Both the position numbers and the translations under genes were made by a program. Below the pieces are notes generated by a model. That model was not told the DNA's origin. It was given only the letters and a program-made list of their open reading frames with translations, and ran no database searches. Below, in pieces: positions 24,130 through 32,117 of a stretch of 35,521 bases of DNA (positions are counted from its first letter, which is position 1; each line of letters begins with the position of its first letter). Source of the stretch: an uncultured Mycoplasmatota bacterium (GTDB lineage Bacteria; Bacillota_I; Bacilli_A; RF39; UBA660). The DNA is taken from contig CAMIXH010000006.1 in NCBI GenBank assembly GCA_946402735.1, positions 1 through 35,521 on the forward strand. Direction: 5' to 3'.

Positions 24130-24158
24130 ATTATATATTTTTTATAAAAAAATATCAA
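24130..24158 (-). promoter_or_regulatory. Promoter of the ATP-grasp gene
   Basis: -35 TTGATA (24153-24158), 17-base spacer, perfect -10 TATAAT (24130-24135), minus strand. Confidence 0.7.
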
Positions 24159-24166
24159 ATATTTAC

Positions 24167-24195
24167 TTGATATAAAAATCAATTTTTACTATAAT
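24167..24195 (+). promoter_or_regulatory. Promoter of the ClpX-like gene
   Basis: -35 TTGATA (24167-24172), 17-base spacer, perfect -10 TATAAT (24190-24195). Its -35 is 8 bases from the divergent promoter's -35, a compact back-to-back arrangement with identical hexamers. Confidence 0.75.
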
Positions 24196-24231
24196 AATTC
24201 ACCAATAAGTGAAATTATGGAGGAAACAACT

Positions 24232-25800
24232 ATGGAAGATAAAAAACCAGCATGTGCATATATATTTAACAGAAACGTAGTTTATAAAGATGAATATACT
24301 ACAGTATATAGATATTTTCCTATGGAAACAGCTAATGGATCAATTGTTGATATAGATGGAGAAAGAATGTTTGTAACAAGAAGTGTTAAAGCTTTAAAAG
24401 GTGTTAAAAATACTAACAAAAATCCTGATACTAAACAATTTGAATTCTCATTTATGGGAGACACATCAAATCTAGGTGAAACATATGTATATGGATTTCC
24501 TTTATATTTAATAGATGAAAATGATAATAGTAGAAGATTAGTAGCCAGTGCTAAAAAAGAAATGAATGATTTGCTTGAAGATATTGCAAGCTATGGTTTC
24601 TATCAAGCAGTAAATAAAGATGATTCATTTGACAAAATATTCTTAGTAGCAGATGATTATAAAATATCAGTAGACCCAGCTTTTTATGATGACTTATTTA
24701 AATTATCATATGGAATAACTGTTGATAAAATAGATGAAGCAATTGATGCAACTACTGAATATCATGATGAAGAAGAATATGAAGAAGAACAAGAAAGTCA
24801 ATTAACTCCACATGCTATTATAGTTAAACCAGAGAACTATTTGTTTGCAGATGAATTATATAATCACATTACTAAAACAGTTAAATGTCAAGATGACCAA
24901 GTAAGATTTGTTTCTACTCTACTAGCTAAGAATTCAAGAATACCAGAACCAGATTTAAAATCAACTTTATTACTATGTGGACCAACTGGTTGTGGTAAGA
25001 CTGAAATATTTAGAACAATACAACAACAAAAAATAATACCTGTTACTATAGAAGATGCTAATGAGTATTCTGCAGTTAGTTTACAAGGAAAAGATACTAT
25101 AGAGATGCTAGCTCACCTAGTAATCAAAGCAAATGGAAATGTAGAACTAGCTCAAAGAGGAATTATAGTTGTTGATGAAATAGATAAAAAAGTAGATAAT
25201 GCTTCTGAAACAGCAACATATACAACAGCAGTAATAGATGCTCTTCTAAAAATGATGGAAGGACACGAATATATTGTTCCAATGAATAGAGATGAAAAAA
25301 TCATATTTAATACATCACAATTAACATTTGCATTTCTAGGAGCTTGCTCAGGTATAGAAAAATATGCTAATGTTGGTGGAAAAATAGGATTTGTAACTCA
25401 AGAACAAAAAGAACAAAAAATAAAAGACATATATAATGATGCATCTTTAAAAAAATATGGTTTTAAGCCAGAGTTCTTAGGTAGATGCGATATAGCAGCA
25501 TTAAAACAACTTGATGAAGAAGACTTAATTAGAATAATTACTACTTCTGATAAAAGCCAACTATTACTATATAAATACTTACTTGAAACTATGAATGTTG
25601 ATTTTATATATGATGATAAAACAATTGAAGCAATAGCAAAGAAAGCAGTAAAAATGGGAGCTGGAGCAAGAAGTATTAGAAAAATAGTTGATGAAGCATT
25701 AGCTATTGCAAACTTCTATTTATTCTCAAAAAATAATTATAAACAATTTATTATTTCTCCGGAAACAATTGAAGATCCACATGCTTATATTTTAAAATAA
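24232..25800 (+). CDS. ClpX-like AAA+ unfoldase with a novel N-terminal domain
   Basis: 522-aa AAA+ ATPase closest in pattern to ClpX. From ~240: Walker A GPTGCGKT (250-257), Walker B GIIVVDEIDKK (310-320), FAFLGACSGIEKY matching ClpX FxFCGAFxGLEKI, an IGF loop (residues 385-387, in GGKIGFVTQ), GFKPEFLGRCD and the sensor-2 segment GAGARSIRKIVDEAL. The IGF loop docks ClpX on ClpP. The ClpX zinc-binding domain is absent; instead ~190 unrecognised residues precede the AAA+ part, followed by an acidic linker (DEEEYEEEQE). The GYVG pore-loop position reads AVSLQG. This suggests a specialised unfoldase for a different substrate set (inference). ATG 24232 is chosen because an ATG at 24217 lies inside the SD GGAGG. 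Confidence 0.85.
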   Translation: MEDKKPACAYIFNRNVVYKDEYTTVYRYFPMETANGSIVDIDGERMFVTRSVKALKGVKNTNKNPDTKQFEFSFMGDTSNLGETYVYGFPLYLIDENDNSRRLVASAKKEMNDLLEDIASYGFYQAVNKDDSFDKIFLVADDYKISVDPAFYDDLFKLSYGITVDKIDEAIDATTEYHDEEEYEEEQESQLTPHAIIVKPENYLFADELYNHITKTVKCQDDQVRFVSTLLAKNSRIPEPDLKSTLLLCGPTGCGKTEIFRTIQQQKIIPVTIEDANEYSAVSLQGKDTIEMLAHLVIKANGNVELAQRGIIVVDEIDKKVDNASETATYTTAVIDALLKMMEGHEYIVPMNRDEKIIFNTSQLTFAFLGACSGIEKYANVGGKIGFVTQEQKEQKIKDIYNDASLKKYGFKPEFLGRCDIAALKQLDEEDLIRIITTSDKSQLLLYKYLLETMNVDFIYDDKTIEAIAKKAVKMGAGARSIRKIVDEALAIANFYLFSKNNYKQFIISPETIEDPHAYILK

Positions 25801-25805
25801 AAAAT

Positions 25806-25835
25806 AAAAGAGATATTATCCAAAATATCTCTTTT
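25806..25835. terminator. Bidirectional terminator
   Basis: 12-bp perfect stem AAAAGAGATATT / AATATCTCTTTT (25806-25817 with 25824-25835), 6-base loop, T-run on the plus strand and A-rich left flank. Serves the ClpX-like gene and the convergent metallopeptidase gene, whose stop codon lies in the stem. Confidence 0.85.
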
Positions 25836-26922
25836 TTAATGTTAAACAATCTTCTTTTATAGTTGGTTTAATATATTTACCTGTTATAAAATCTTCATAA
25901 TTAAACCCTGTCATTTCAATCGCATCATCAAATGTCATTTCTTTTCTCATTGTCATTAAATTATTTAAAACTATTAAAAATTCTTGTGGATTACTCTTTC
26001 TAATTTCGCTTAGATGATATGCAAAATCATAACCTATCCCATAAGTTATTTCTTTTTTAAGATTGTATTGTTTTCCATTTGAACTAACAGCTGCTCCATT
26101 TTCATATATTAATAATTCTTCATCAACTAGAGCTTCTCTTATTCTATGAAATGGAAATATTATATTAGCTGCTCTATTATTTCTAAGAACAGTTCCACCA
26201 ATTACATCTATATGTTGACTTTTTAAATAATCATAAAAACCCACTTCAAATGCAGTTGAAGGTATTTCTGTAAACATATTACTATATATATTTACTTTCT
26301 TTTGTTGAGGAAATAAATACATTTCTGCATCTATAGCATGACCTAATTCATGAATAATACTCGATGCTGTATATCCATTATAATCTGTTATAGTAGAAAA
26401 AATATATCCAGAATGTAGCCATATAATTGGTGCAAAATAACCCATAACAAAACTTTGTACTCTATCGCAACCTATATGAATTCTTTTTTCATCAAAATAT
26501 TTTTTAGCAATTTTATAATACTTGTCTCCATATGTTGAATAATATGAAAGAATTAAATCAATAAAATCTTTCTCACTGTATCTTCTAGGTACATCCAAGT
26601 ATGGAAAATTAGTAAAATCTATACTATTAGAGAAATCATCTAAATGTTTACCAATACTCTTTAATGTCTCTTTATTTTGATACACAAAATTCATAAAATC
26701 CCAGTATTCTTGGTCTGTATATTTAATTATTGATTTCTTTTGCTTATCAGTAAAATATATATCATCAACAGGAATTATTTTTTTAAAGTTAACACCTAAT
26801 GAGCAATTCAAAAGATCAAAGTAGTTTTGCTCCCTTTGAAGAAAATTTAAACTTGCGATTGAGAAAGCTTCTTTAGTTAATATTAAGTCAGAAACTATTC
26901 TTTGCTCATCAGCTTTTAACAT
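25816..26922 (-). CDS. M3-type zinc metallopeptidase, short
   Basis: 368-aa gluzincin with HELGH (His191, Glu192, His195) in SSIIHELGHAIDAEM and a third ligand candidate Glu219 in FTEIPSTAFEVGF, the M3 (oligoendopeptidase/thimet) arrangement. The segment before it (DYNGYTASSIIHELGHA) also matches M3 proteins. M3 oligopeptidases are usually near 600 aa, so the N-terminal part is short here. No signal peptide, so presumably cytosolic peptide hydrolysis. It follows serS by 23 bases with SD GGGGGGAT and is likely cotranscribed with it. Substrate unknown. Confidence 0.75.
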   Translation of the reverse strand: MLKADEQRIVSDLILTKEAFSIASLNFLQREQNYFDLLNCSLGVNFKKIIPVDDIYFTDKQKKSIIKYTDQEYWDFMNFVYQNKETLKSIGKHLDDFSNSIDFTNFPYLDVPRRYSEKDFIDLILSYYSTYGDKYYKIAKKYFDEKRIHIGCDRVQSFVMGYFAPIIWLHSGYIFSTITDYNGYTASSIIHELGHAIDAEMYLFPQQKKVNIYSNMFTEIPSTAFEVGFYDYLKSQHIDVIGGTVLRNNRAANIIFPFHRIREALVDEELLIYENGAAVSSNGKQYNLKKEITYGIGYDFAYHLSEIRKSNPQEFLIVLNNLMTMRKEMTFDDAIEMTGFNYEDFITGKYIKPTIKEDCLTLKKRYFG

Positions 26923-26945
26923 TTTATCCCCCCTGAAATTGTTAA

Positions 26946-28223
26946 TTATTTTATAACTTTTTTACCACCCATATAAGGCCATAAAACTTTTGGTACATTG
27001 ATACTTCCATCCTCATTATAATTGTTTTCAATTAATGCAATTAATCCACGAGGAGAAGCAAGTACTGTATTATTTAATGTATGTAAATAATAAGTTCCAT
27101 TTTCACCTTTTACTCTAATACCAAGACGTCTGGCTTGAGCATCTCCTAAGTTAGAACAACTTCCAACTTCAAAGTATTTTTGTTGTCTTGGACTCCATGC
27201 TTCAACATCACAAGATTTAACTTTTAAATCTGCTAAATCTCCAGAACAACATTCAAGTTGTCTTACTGGTATATCTAAATTTCTAAATACTTCAACAGTA
27301 TATTTCCACATATCTTCATAATATTTCATTGAATCTTCTGGTTCACATAGAACAATCATTTCTTGTTTTTCAAATTGATGTACTCTATATAAACCTCTTT
27401 CTTCAAGTCCATGACTTCCACCCTCTTTTCTAAAGCATGGTGAATAAGAAGTCATTCTAATTGGTAAATCCTCTTTAGCTACAATTTGATCTTTAAATCT
27501 ACCTATCATAGAGTGTTCACTAGTTCCAATTAAATATAAATCTTCACCTTCAATTTTATACATCATTGCTTCCATTTCAGGGAATGACATAACTCCAGTT
27601 ACTACATCACTATGAATCATAAATGGAGGAATTGCATATGTAAATCCTTTATCAATCATATAATCTCTAGCATATGCTATCATTGCTTCATGAAGTCTAG
27701 CAATGTCTCCAAGTAAATAGTAAAAACCTTGTCCACTAGTTCTACCTGCAGCATCCTTATCCATTCCATGTAATGCTTCAATAATATCAGCATGATATGG
27801 GATTTCATACTTAGGAACTACTGGTTCACCAAATCTTTCTTTTTCAACATTTTCACTATCATCTTTTCCAATTGGTACACTCTCATCTATTATATTTGGA
27901 ATAACCATCATTATCTTTTTGATTTCTTCTTCAAGTTCTGCTTCTTTTTGTTCTAAAGCAACTATTTCATCTTGCATTTGTGTTACTTGTTTTTTAACAT
28001 CTTCTGCTTCTTTAGCTTTCTTGTCTCTCATTAATGCGCCGATTGAGGATGATAGTTTATTCTTCTCACTTCTTAAATTATCGCCTTTGCTTTTACATTC
28101 ACGATATTCTACATCAAGATCATAAACTTTATCTACTAATTCTAGTTTTTCATCTTGAAATTTCTTTTTGATGTTTTCTTTTACAACATCTCTGTTTTCT
28201 CTGATTAGTTTAATATCTATCAT
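26946..28223 (-). CDS. serS: Seryl-tRNA synthetase
   Basis: Charges tRNA-Ser and tRNA-Sec-type acceptors with serine. 425 aa, the normal length. The N-terminal tRNA-binding coiled-coil arm spans ~30-100 (MIDIKLIRENRDVVKENIKK). Class II motif 2 appears as SPCFRKEGGSHGLEERGLYR, and motif 3 within NNTVLASPRGLIALIENN. The ATG at 28223 is preferred because GAGGTGG lies just upstream; a start ten codons earlier (28253) overlaps this SD region and the promoter. There is no T-box here, unlike valS. Confidence 0.98.
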   Translation of the reverse strand: MIDIKLIRENRDVVKENIKKKFQDEKLELVDKVYDLDVEYRECKSKGDNLRSEKNKLSSSIGALMRDKKAKEAEDVKKQVTQMQDEIVALEQKEAELEEEIKKIMMVIPNIIDESVPIGKDDSENVEKERFGEPVVPKYEIPYHADIIEALHGMDKDAAGRTSGQGFYYLLGDIARLHEAMIAYARDYMIDKGFTYAIPPFMIHSDVVTGVMSFPEMEAMMYKIEGEDLYLIGTSEHSMIGRFKDQIVAKEDLPIRMTSYSPCFRKEGGSHGLEERGLYRVHQFEKQEMIVLCEPEDSMKYYEDMWKYTVEVFRNLDIPVRQLECCSGDLADLKVKSCDVEAWSPRQQKYFEVGSCSNLGDAQARRLGIRVKGENGTYYLHTLNNTVLASPRGLIALIENNYNEDGSINVPKVLWPYMGGKKVIK

Positions 28224-28243
28224 TTCTACCACCTCTAGTAAAT

Positions 28244-28252
28244 ATAATATCA
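28244..28252 (-). promoter_or_regulatory. Possible extended -10 promoter for serS
   Basis: TGATATTAT on the minus strand (-10 hexamer 28244-28249), 20 bases before the serS ATG. The -35 position is only a T-run. Confidence 0.35.
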
Positions 28253-28306
28253 TTATTTTGAATAAAAAAAAAGATAAATAATATCATTATTATATATGTT
28301 AATTAC

Positions 28307-28335
28307 TTGTATTTTAAAAGTGAATTTGTTATCAT
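28307..28335 (+). promoter_or_regulatory. Promoter of prsA
   Basis: -35 TTGTAT (28307-28312), 17-base spacer, extended -10 TGTTATCAT (-10 hexamer 28330-28335). Transcript start would be near 28342, just before the SD AGGAGG. Confidence 0.6.
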
Positions 28336-28357
28336 AGTAAGAGTTAGGAGGAAAGTC

Positions 28358-29311
28358 ATGAAGAAAAAAATATTAATTCTACTAGCTGTTTTATTTTTTG
28401 TTAGTGGATGCAAAGATGTAAAACTTGATAATGGAGAAAATGCAATTGTAACATTTAAAGAAGGAGCAATTAGTTCACAAGATCTATATTCTTTATTAAA
28501 AACTAGATATGGTAAAGAAGTAATAACTGATTTAATAGATACTTATCTATTAGATAAAAAATATGAATCTACTAATGAAGAAAGGTCTTATATAAACCAA
28601 GGAGTAAAAACTCTAAAGAAAAATGCTGAAGCTGCTGGTACAACATTAGAAACTTATATTAGTTTATATTATGGTTTATCAAGCGAAAACGATTTAGAAG
28701 ATTATTTACGTCTAAATTATAGAAGAGGTTTATTTGTTCAAGAATACGCTAAAGAAAATGTTACAGAAAAACAAATTAATCAATATTATGAAAATTATAT
28801 TTATGGAGATATTGATGCTAGTCAAATCTTAATCACAGTTGATGTTAATAGTAGCGCTACTGATGAAGAAAAAACAAAAGCTGAAGAGACTGCATTAAAT
28901 ACTGCAAAAGAAGTAATTGCTAAACTAAATAGTGGCGCTGATTTTGCTACTTTAGCTAAACAATATTCTAAAGATCAAAATTCTGCAAATAATGGTGGAA
29001 GTCTTGGAAAAGTAAATACTGGTGATTTAGCTGATGAAGCACTTGCTGCTTTAAGAGAATTAAAAGATGGAAGTTATACAAAATCTCCAGTTAAAGCTTC
29101 TGATGGATATCATATTCTTTATAGAAAGAGTATTGATGCAAAACCAGAATTAACAGAAGACTTAACAAATGAAATTAAATCTATTATAGGTCAAGAATTA
29201 CAAGCAACTGATGGTTTTTCTGCTAAAGCATTAAAAGCTTTAAGAGAACAAAACGAAATGAAATTTGTTGATACATATTTAGAAAAAGCATATGAAAATG
29301 CAGGTAAATAA
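28358..29311 (+). CDS. prsA: PrsA-like foldase lipoprotein (parvulin peptidyl-prolyl isomerase)
   Basis: Membrane-anchored extracytoplasmic chaperone that helps secreted proteins fold. The 317-aa product begins with a lipoprotein signal, MKKKILILLAVLFFVSGC, with Cys18 the lipidation site (lipobox VSGC). The parvulin domain spans ~160-265: DIDASQILITVD, LNSGADFATLAKQYSKD, NGGSLGKVNTGD and SPVKASDGYHILYRKS. N- and C-terminal helical arms surround it as in PrsA. The ATG at 28358 has AGGAGG upstream; an in-frame start at 28307 coincides with the -35 box and is rejected. A natural partner for the exported proteins in this window. Confidence 0.95.
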   Translation: MKKKILILLAVLFFVSGCKDVKLDNGENAIVTFKEGAISSQDLYSLLKTRYGKEVITDLIDTYLLDKKYESTNEERSYINQGVKTLKKNAEAAGTTLETYISLYYGLSSENDLEDYLRLNYRRGLFVQEYAKENVTEKQINQYYENYIYGDIDASQILITVDVNSSATDEEKTKAEETALNTAKEVIAKLNSGADFATLAKQYSKDQNSANNGGSLGKVNTGDLADEALAALRELKDGSYTKSPVKASDGYHILYRKSIDAKPELTEDLTNEIKSIIGQELQATDGFSAKALKALREQNEMKFVDTYLEKAYENAGK

Positions 29312-29336
29312 AAAATCACTTATTAAGTGATTTTTT
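29311..29336. terminator. Bidirectional terminator between prsA and recX
   Basis: 10-bp stem AAAAATCACT / AGTGATTTTT (29311-29320 with 29326-29335), 5-base loop, T-run on both strands. Confidence 0.82.
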
Positions 29337-30076
29337 TATTCTTTAAATTTAGAATTTATTTCTTCATATGAGTAACCTTTTCGAAGTAAAGATGAGGTTA
29401 CTTTCTTTTTATCTCCATCAAACTTTCTATAAGTTTTTTCAAAATCTTTATCTATAGCATTTGACTCATATTCTATTTTAGATAATTTTTCATCTATCAT
29501 ATCTTTATCATATCCCAAATTATATAAATCATTTTTCATTTTATTAATAAACATATAATAGCTTTTACTCTTCATTAAATTTTTCTTTTTATTAATTAAT
29601 TTATCTAGTTTATTACTCCACACTTCTCTATCTATTTTATATAGATAGTCATCTATATCATTTTCATCAAAATCTAGATCTAATAAAGCATTCTTAATCT
29701 TATATGGTCCATCACTACTAAGATTAGTTTTATCATTTATAAATGCTGTTATATATGCTTTCTTATCTAGTAATCCAAGAGATTCTATTTTCTTTATAGT
29801 TTCATTTACTATTCTATCTTCATAACCTTTGTTAATTAAATATTTATAAAGTTCTTTTCTATTTCTCATTTTAACTTCAATATAACTTAAAGCTACATCA
29901 TATACTTCATAGTTTCTATTATCTTCAATAACTTTATCTATTAATTCTTCAGATACATCACTCTTAATTAATAAATCATATTTTAAAATAATATCTTCAT
30001 ACAAAGTTAAATCAGTATTATTAAAAAATACTTTATATTTATTTTTGCCAGTTTTTTTAAATTTAGTTATTTTCAT
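29336..30076 (-). CDS. recX: RecX regulatory protein
   Basis: Modulator of RecA filaments. The 246-aa protein shows the tandem three-helix repeats of RecX: YDVALSYIEVKMRNRKELYKYL, then KKIESLGLLDKKAYITAFI, and later KMKNDLYNLGYDKDMIDEKL and VTSSLLRKGYSYEEINSKF. The N-terminal ~65 residues form the beta-rich start seen in Firmicute RecX. Residue content is Lys-rich like its neighbours. SD AGGAGA precedes the ATG at 30076. Monocistronic. Confidence 0.92.
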   Translation of the reverse strand: MKITKFKKTGKNKYKVFFNNTDLTLYEDIILKYDLLIKSDVSEELIDKVIEDNRNYEVYDVALSYIEVKMRNRKELYKYLINKGYEDRIVNETIKKIESLGLLDKKAYITAFINDKTNLSSDGPYKIKNALLDLDFDENDIDDYLYKIDREVWSNKLDKLINKKKNLMKSKSYYMFINKMKNDLYNLGYDKDMIDEKLSKIEYESNAIDKDFEKTYRKFDGDKKKVTSSLLRKGYSYEEINSKFKE

Positions 30077-30093
30077 AATAATCTCCTGTAAAC

Positions 30094-30102
30094 ATTATAC
30101 CA
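30094..30102 (-). promoter_or_regulatory. Extended -10 promoter for recX
   Basis: TGGTATAAT on the minus strand (TATAAT at 30094-30099), directly after the T-run of the upstream terminator; -35 match is weak. Confidence 0.5.
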
Positions 30103-30103
30103 T

Positions 30104-30127
30104 AAAAAAAGAAGCATAAAGCTTCTT
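30104..30127 (-). terminator. Terminator of the CofE-like gene
   Basis: 7-bp stem AAGAAGC / GCTTCTT (30109-30115 with 30121-30127), 5-base loop, followed by TTTTT on the minus strand. Confidence 0.8.
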
Positions 30128-31313
30128 AATCATTACTATAATTTGTGAAGTATCTTTGAATTAGTACTACTGGAGTTCCTTTGTCTCCACTACCACTTGT
30201 TAAATCACAAAGACTTCCAAGTAAATCAGTGTAGCGTCTTGGTGTAGTACCTTGAGTAGCCATAGTACCCTTTAATTCTTTATCTTTACTTCTAATTTCT
30301 TCTCTCATGGCATCTTCTAATTCTTTACCATGTAAATCTTTAAATTTATTTTCAGAGAAATATTTTAATTTAATCTCATTTGGACTTCCTTCTAAACCAG
30401 GTGTATAAGCAGGGCTTACTACTGGGTCAGCAAGTTCCCAAATCTTTCCTACTGGATCTTTAAATGCTCCATCTCCATAAACCATTACTTCAACATTTTT
30501 ACCTGTTCTTTCTTTCATAATAGCTTGAACTTTATTAACTAGAGCACTTCCTGTTCTTGGGAATAGTTTAACTCTTTCCTCTGTAGAACGGTTACTTCCT
30601 AAAAGTCCATATGGTGAGTATCCACTACCATCAACACTTTGATTTAGTATTTCACTCATCATTAATACTTTTTCAGCACCAGCTTTTAAAAGTTTTTCTT
30701 TAGTTTCTTTTCTTGTATGAATATCACAGTTAATTACTGTTTTTGTATAATCTAAAATAGTCTCTGGTCTATTTGAAAATACCATTTCAAATTTACAACC
30801 TTCTTTTTCAACTAATTCTTTATAAACTTCATACATGTTAACACCAGTAAATAAATGTTTAAAATGTCCATAGTGTTTCTTATATTCTTCTTCACTAATA
30901 ACATCTGATGATGGGTTAACACCATATTTTACTAAATCTTCCTTATAAAGAATATCGTTACCTACTTCATCTGAAGGATAACTTGATAATAATGTAATCT
31001 TCTTAGTTGATCTAGCCATTGCTGATAATAATACAGCAAATCTATTACGGCTTAAAATTGGGAAAACAATACCAATGTGATCAGAATGTAATTTATTCTT
31101 AATGTCTTGAGCTATTTGATCAAGTGTAGCAAAGTTTCCTTCACTAATACCAACTACAGCTTCAGTAATAGCAATAACATCTCTATCTTCAATTTCAAAA
31201 TGTTCTGTTTCACTAGCTTTCATTACTGCGTTAACTACTATAGTTGCTAGGTCATCTCCCTCTTTAATTATAGGTGTTCTAATTCCACGAACTACTGTAC
31301 CTACGTTTCTCAT
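30126..31313 (-). CDS. CofE-like gamma-glutamyl ligase (F420 ligase family)
   Basis: 395-aa protein of the coenzyme F420-0:L-glutamate ligase family (CofE/FbiB N-domain). Family features: GTVVRGIRTPIIKEGDDL at the start, EDRDVIAITEAVVGISEGN (~42-60), the HSDHIGIVFPILSRNRF block, and the C-terminal VMVYGDGAFKDPVGKIWELA with its acidic metal-binding residues. In methanogens and actinobacteria the enzyme adds glutamate to F420; no other F420 gene is visible here, and low-GC Firmicutes are not known to make F420. A homologue in Chlamydia has been linked to folate polyglutamylation, so a FolC-replacing role is possible. SD GGAG precedes the ATG at 31313. Family call is fairly firm; substrate unknown. 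Confidence 0.72.
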   Translation of the reverse strand: MRNVGTVVRGIRTPIIKEGDDLATIVVNAVMKASETEHFEIEDRDVIAITEAVVGISEGNFATLDQIAQDIKNKLHSDHIGIVFPILSRNRFAVLLSAMARSTKKITLLSSYPSDEVGNDILYKEDLVKYGVNPSSDVISEEEYKKHYGHFKHLFTGVNMYEVYKELVEKEGCKFEMVFSNRPETILDYTKTVINCDIHTRKETKEKLLKAGAEKVLMMSEILNQSVDGSGYSPYGLLGSNRSTEERVKLFPRTGSALVNKVQAIMKERTGKNVEVMVYGDGAFKDPVGKIWELADPVVSPAYTPGLEGSPNEIKLKYFSENKFKDLHGKELEDAMREEIRSKDKELKGTMATQGTTPRRYTDLLGSLCDLTSGSGDKGTPVVLIQRYFTNYSND

Positions 31314-31331
31314 AAATCACTCTCCTATTAT

Positions 31332-31340
31332 ATTTTAACA
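31332..31340 (-). promoter_or_regulatory. Possible extended -10 promoter for the CofE-like gene
   Basis: TGTTAAAAT on the minus strand (-10 hexamer 31332-31337), about 20 bases before the start codon; weak -35. Confidence 0.4.
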
Positions 31341-31384
31341 TAATAGATTTTTAAATCATATAAAAAATACGCTTACTTTACAAT

Positions 31385-31415
31385 AAAAAATAAGTACTTT
31401 TATTTAGTACTTATT
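31385..31415 (-). terminator. Terminator of the CYTH gene
   Basis: 10-bp stem AATAAGTACT / AGTACTTATT (31389-31398 with 31406-31415), 7-base loop, then TTTTATT on the minus strand. Confidence 0.8.
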
Positions 31416-32059
31416 TATTTATTAAATATTTCTTTTATTTGAGGCATATCTTGATTAAATCTTACTATACTTTCTACTTTCTTATTTTGTTCCTTACAAA
31501 GTTCACTATATTTATCATCCCATGATAATCTATATGCATTATTAATATCAAAATCTAATTTATTTAACCAACTCTTTATAACATCACTAGCATCCTTTGT
31601 TTCACTTTTATTTTCTATTTCTATACATATTCCAAATGGATACTCATCTACTACTATTTCTACTTCTTCATTATAAAAAACTGATCTATATCTTTCATAA
31701 CTTTCAACTAGTTTTAAATGAAGAACACTTTCTAATAATAAACAAAGATTATCATATTCTTCTGGTTTAATAGATACTTCTATTTCCTCTTCTTTATGAA
31801 TTAATTCATTAACATTATCTTTTAATCTTCTCTTCCATGTAATCATACATTTAGATGTGTCTTCTCCAATTGTTTTTCTAACTCTAAATCTACCATCTAT
31901 ATTCTTACTATAAAAATCATATTCTTCCATTGGATGATTATATTGATCAGTGCATTCATAGAATCTTCCTTTATATTTTAATTCTTTAAAAGATTTAAAA
32001 TATTCAATTATTTTATCTTTACTATCTATAGAATAATAAAATCTAACTTCTGTTTCCAT
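31415..32059 (-). CDS. CYTH-domain (triphosphate tunnel) protein
   Basis: 214-aa protein matching the CYTH fold, which binds triphosphates or polyphosphate inside a beta barrel with divalent metals. Visible strand motifs: METEVRFYY (ExExR form of the ExExK motif), GRFRVRKT, CMITWKRRL, HKEEEIEVSI, YERYRSVFY and VEIVVDEYPFGICIEIE, with alternating acidic and basic residues as expected. Members include thiamine triphosphatase, inorganic triphosphatase and class IV adenylate cyclase; the substrate here cannot be decided. SD AGAGAGGT precedes the ATG at 32059. Monocistronic between two terminators. Confidence 0.8.
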   Translation of the reverse strand: METEVRFYYSIDSKDKIIEYFKSFKELKYKGRFYECTDQYNHPMEEYDFYSKNIDGRFRVRKTIGEDTSKCMITWKRRLKDNVNELIHKEEEIEVSIKPEEYDNLCLLLESVLHLKLVESYERYRSVFYNEEVEIVVDEYPFGICIEIENKSETKDASDVIKSWLNKLDFDINNAYRLSWDDKYSELCKEQNKKVESIVRFNQDMPQIKEIFNK

Positions 32060-32077
32060 ATTTACCTCTCTAAAAAT

Positions 32078-32086
32078 ATTATAACA
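32078..32086 (-). promoter_or_regulatory. Extended -10 promoter for the CYTH gene
   Basis: TGTTATAAT on the minus strand (TATAAT at 32078-32083). A partial -35 (TTGTGA, 16-base spacing) lies in the stem of the upstream terminator. Confidence 0.5.
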
Positions 32087-32089
32087 AAT

Positions 32090-32117
32090 AAAAAAGTAAT
32101 CACAAAATGCAATTACT
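32090..32117 (-). terminator. Terminator of the 183-aa gene
   Basis: 9-bp stem AGTAATTGC / GTGATTACT on the minus strand (two G-T pairs; 32095-32103 with 32109-32117), 5-base loop, followed by TTTTTATTTG. Confidence 0.75.

Noticed and set aside
24217-24231. ATG at 24217 as start of the ClpX-like gene
   Set aside because: This ATG is part of the SD (ATGGAGG) for the ATG at 24232.
28224-28306. T-box or other riboswitch upstream of serS
   Set aside because: The gap to the prsA promoter is too short, and no T-box core or terminator hairpin is present.
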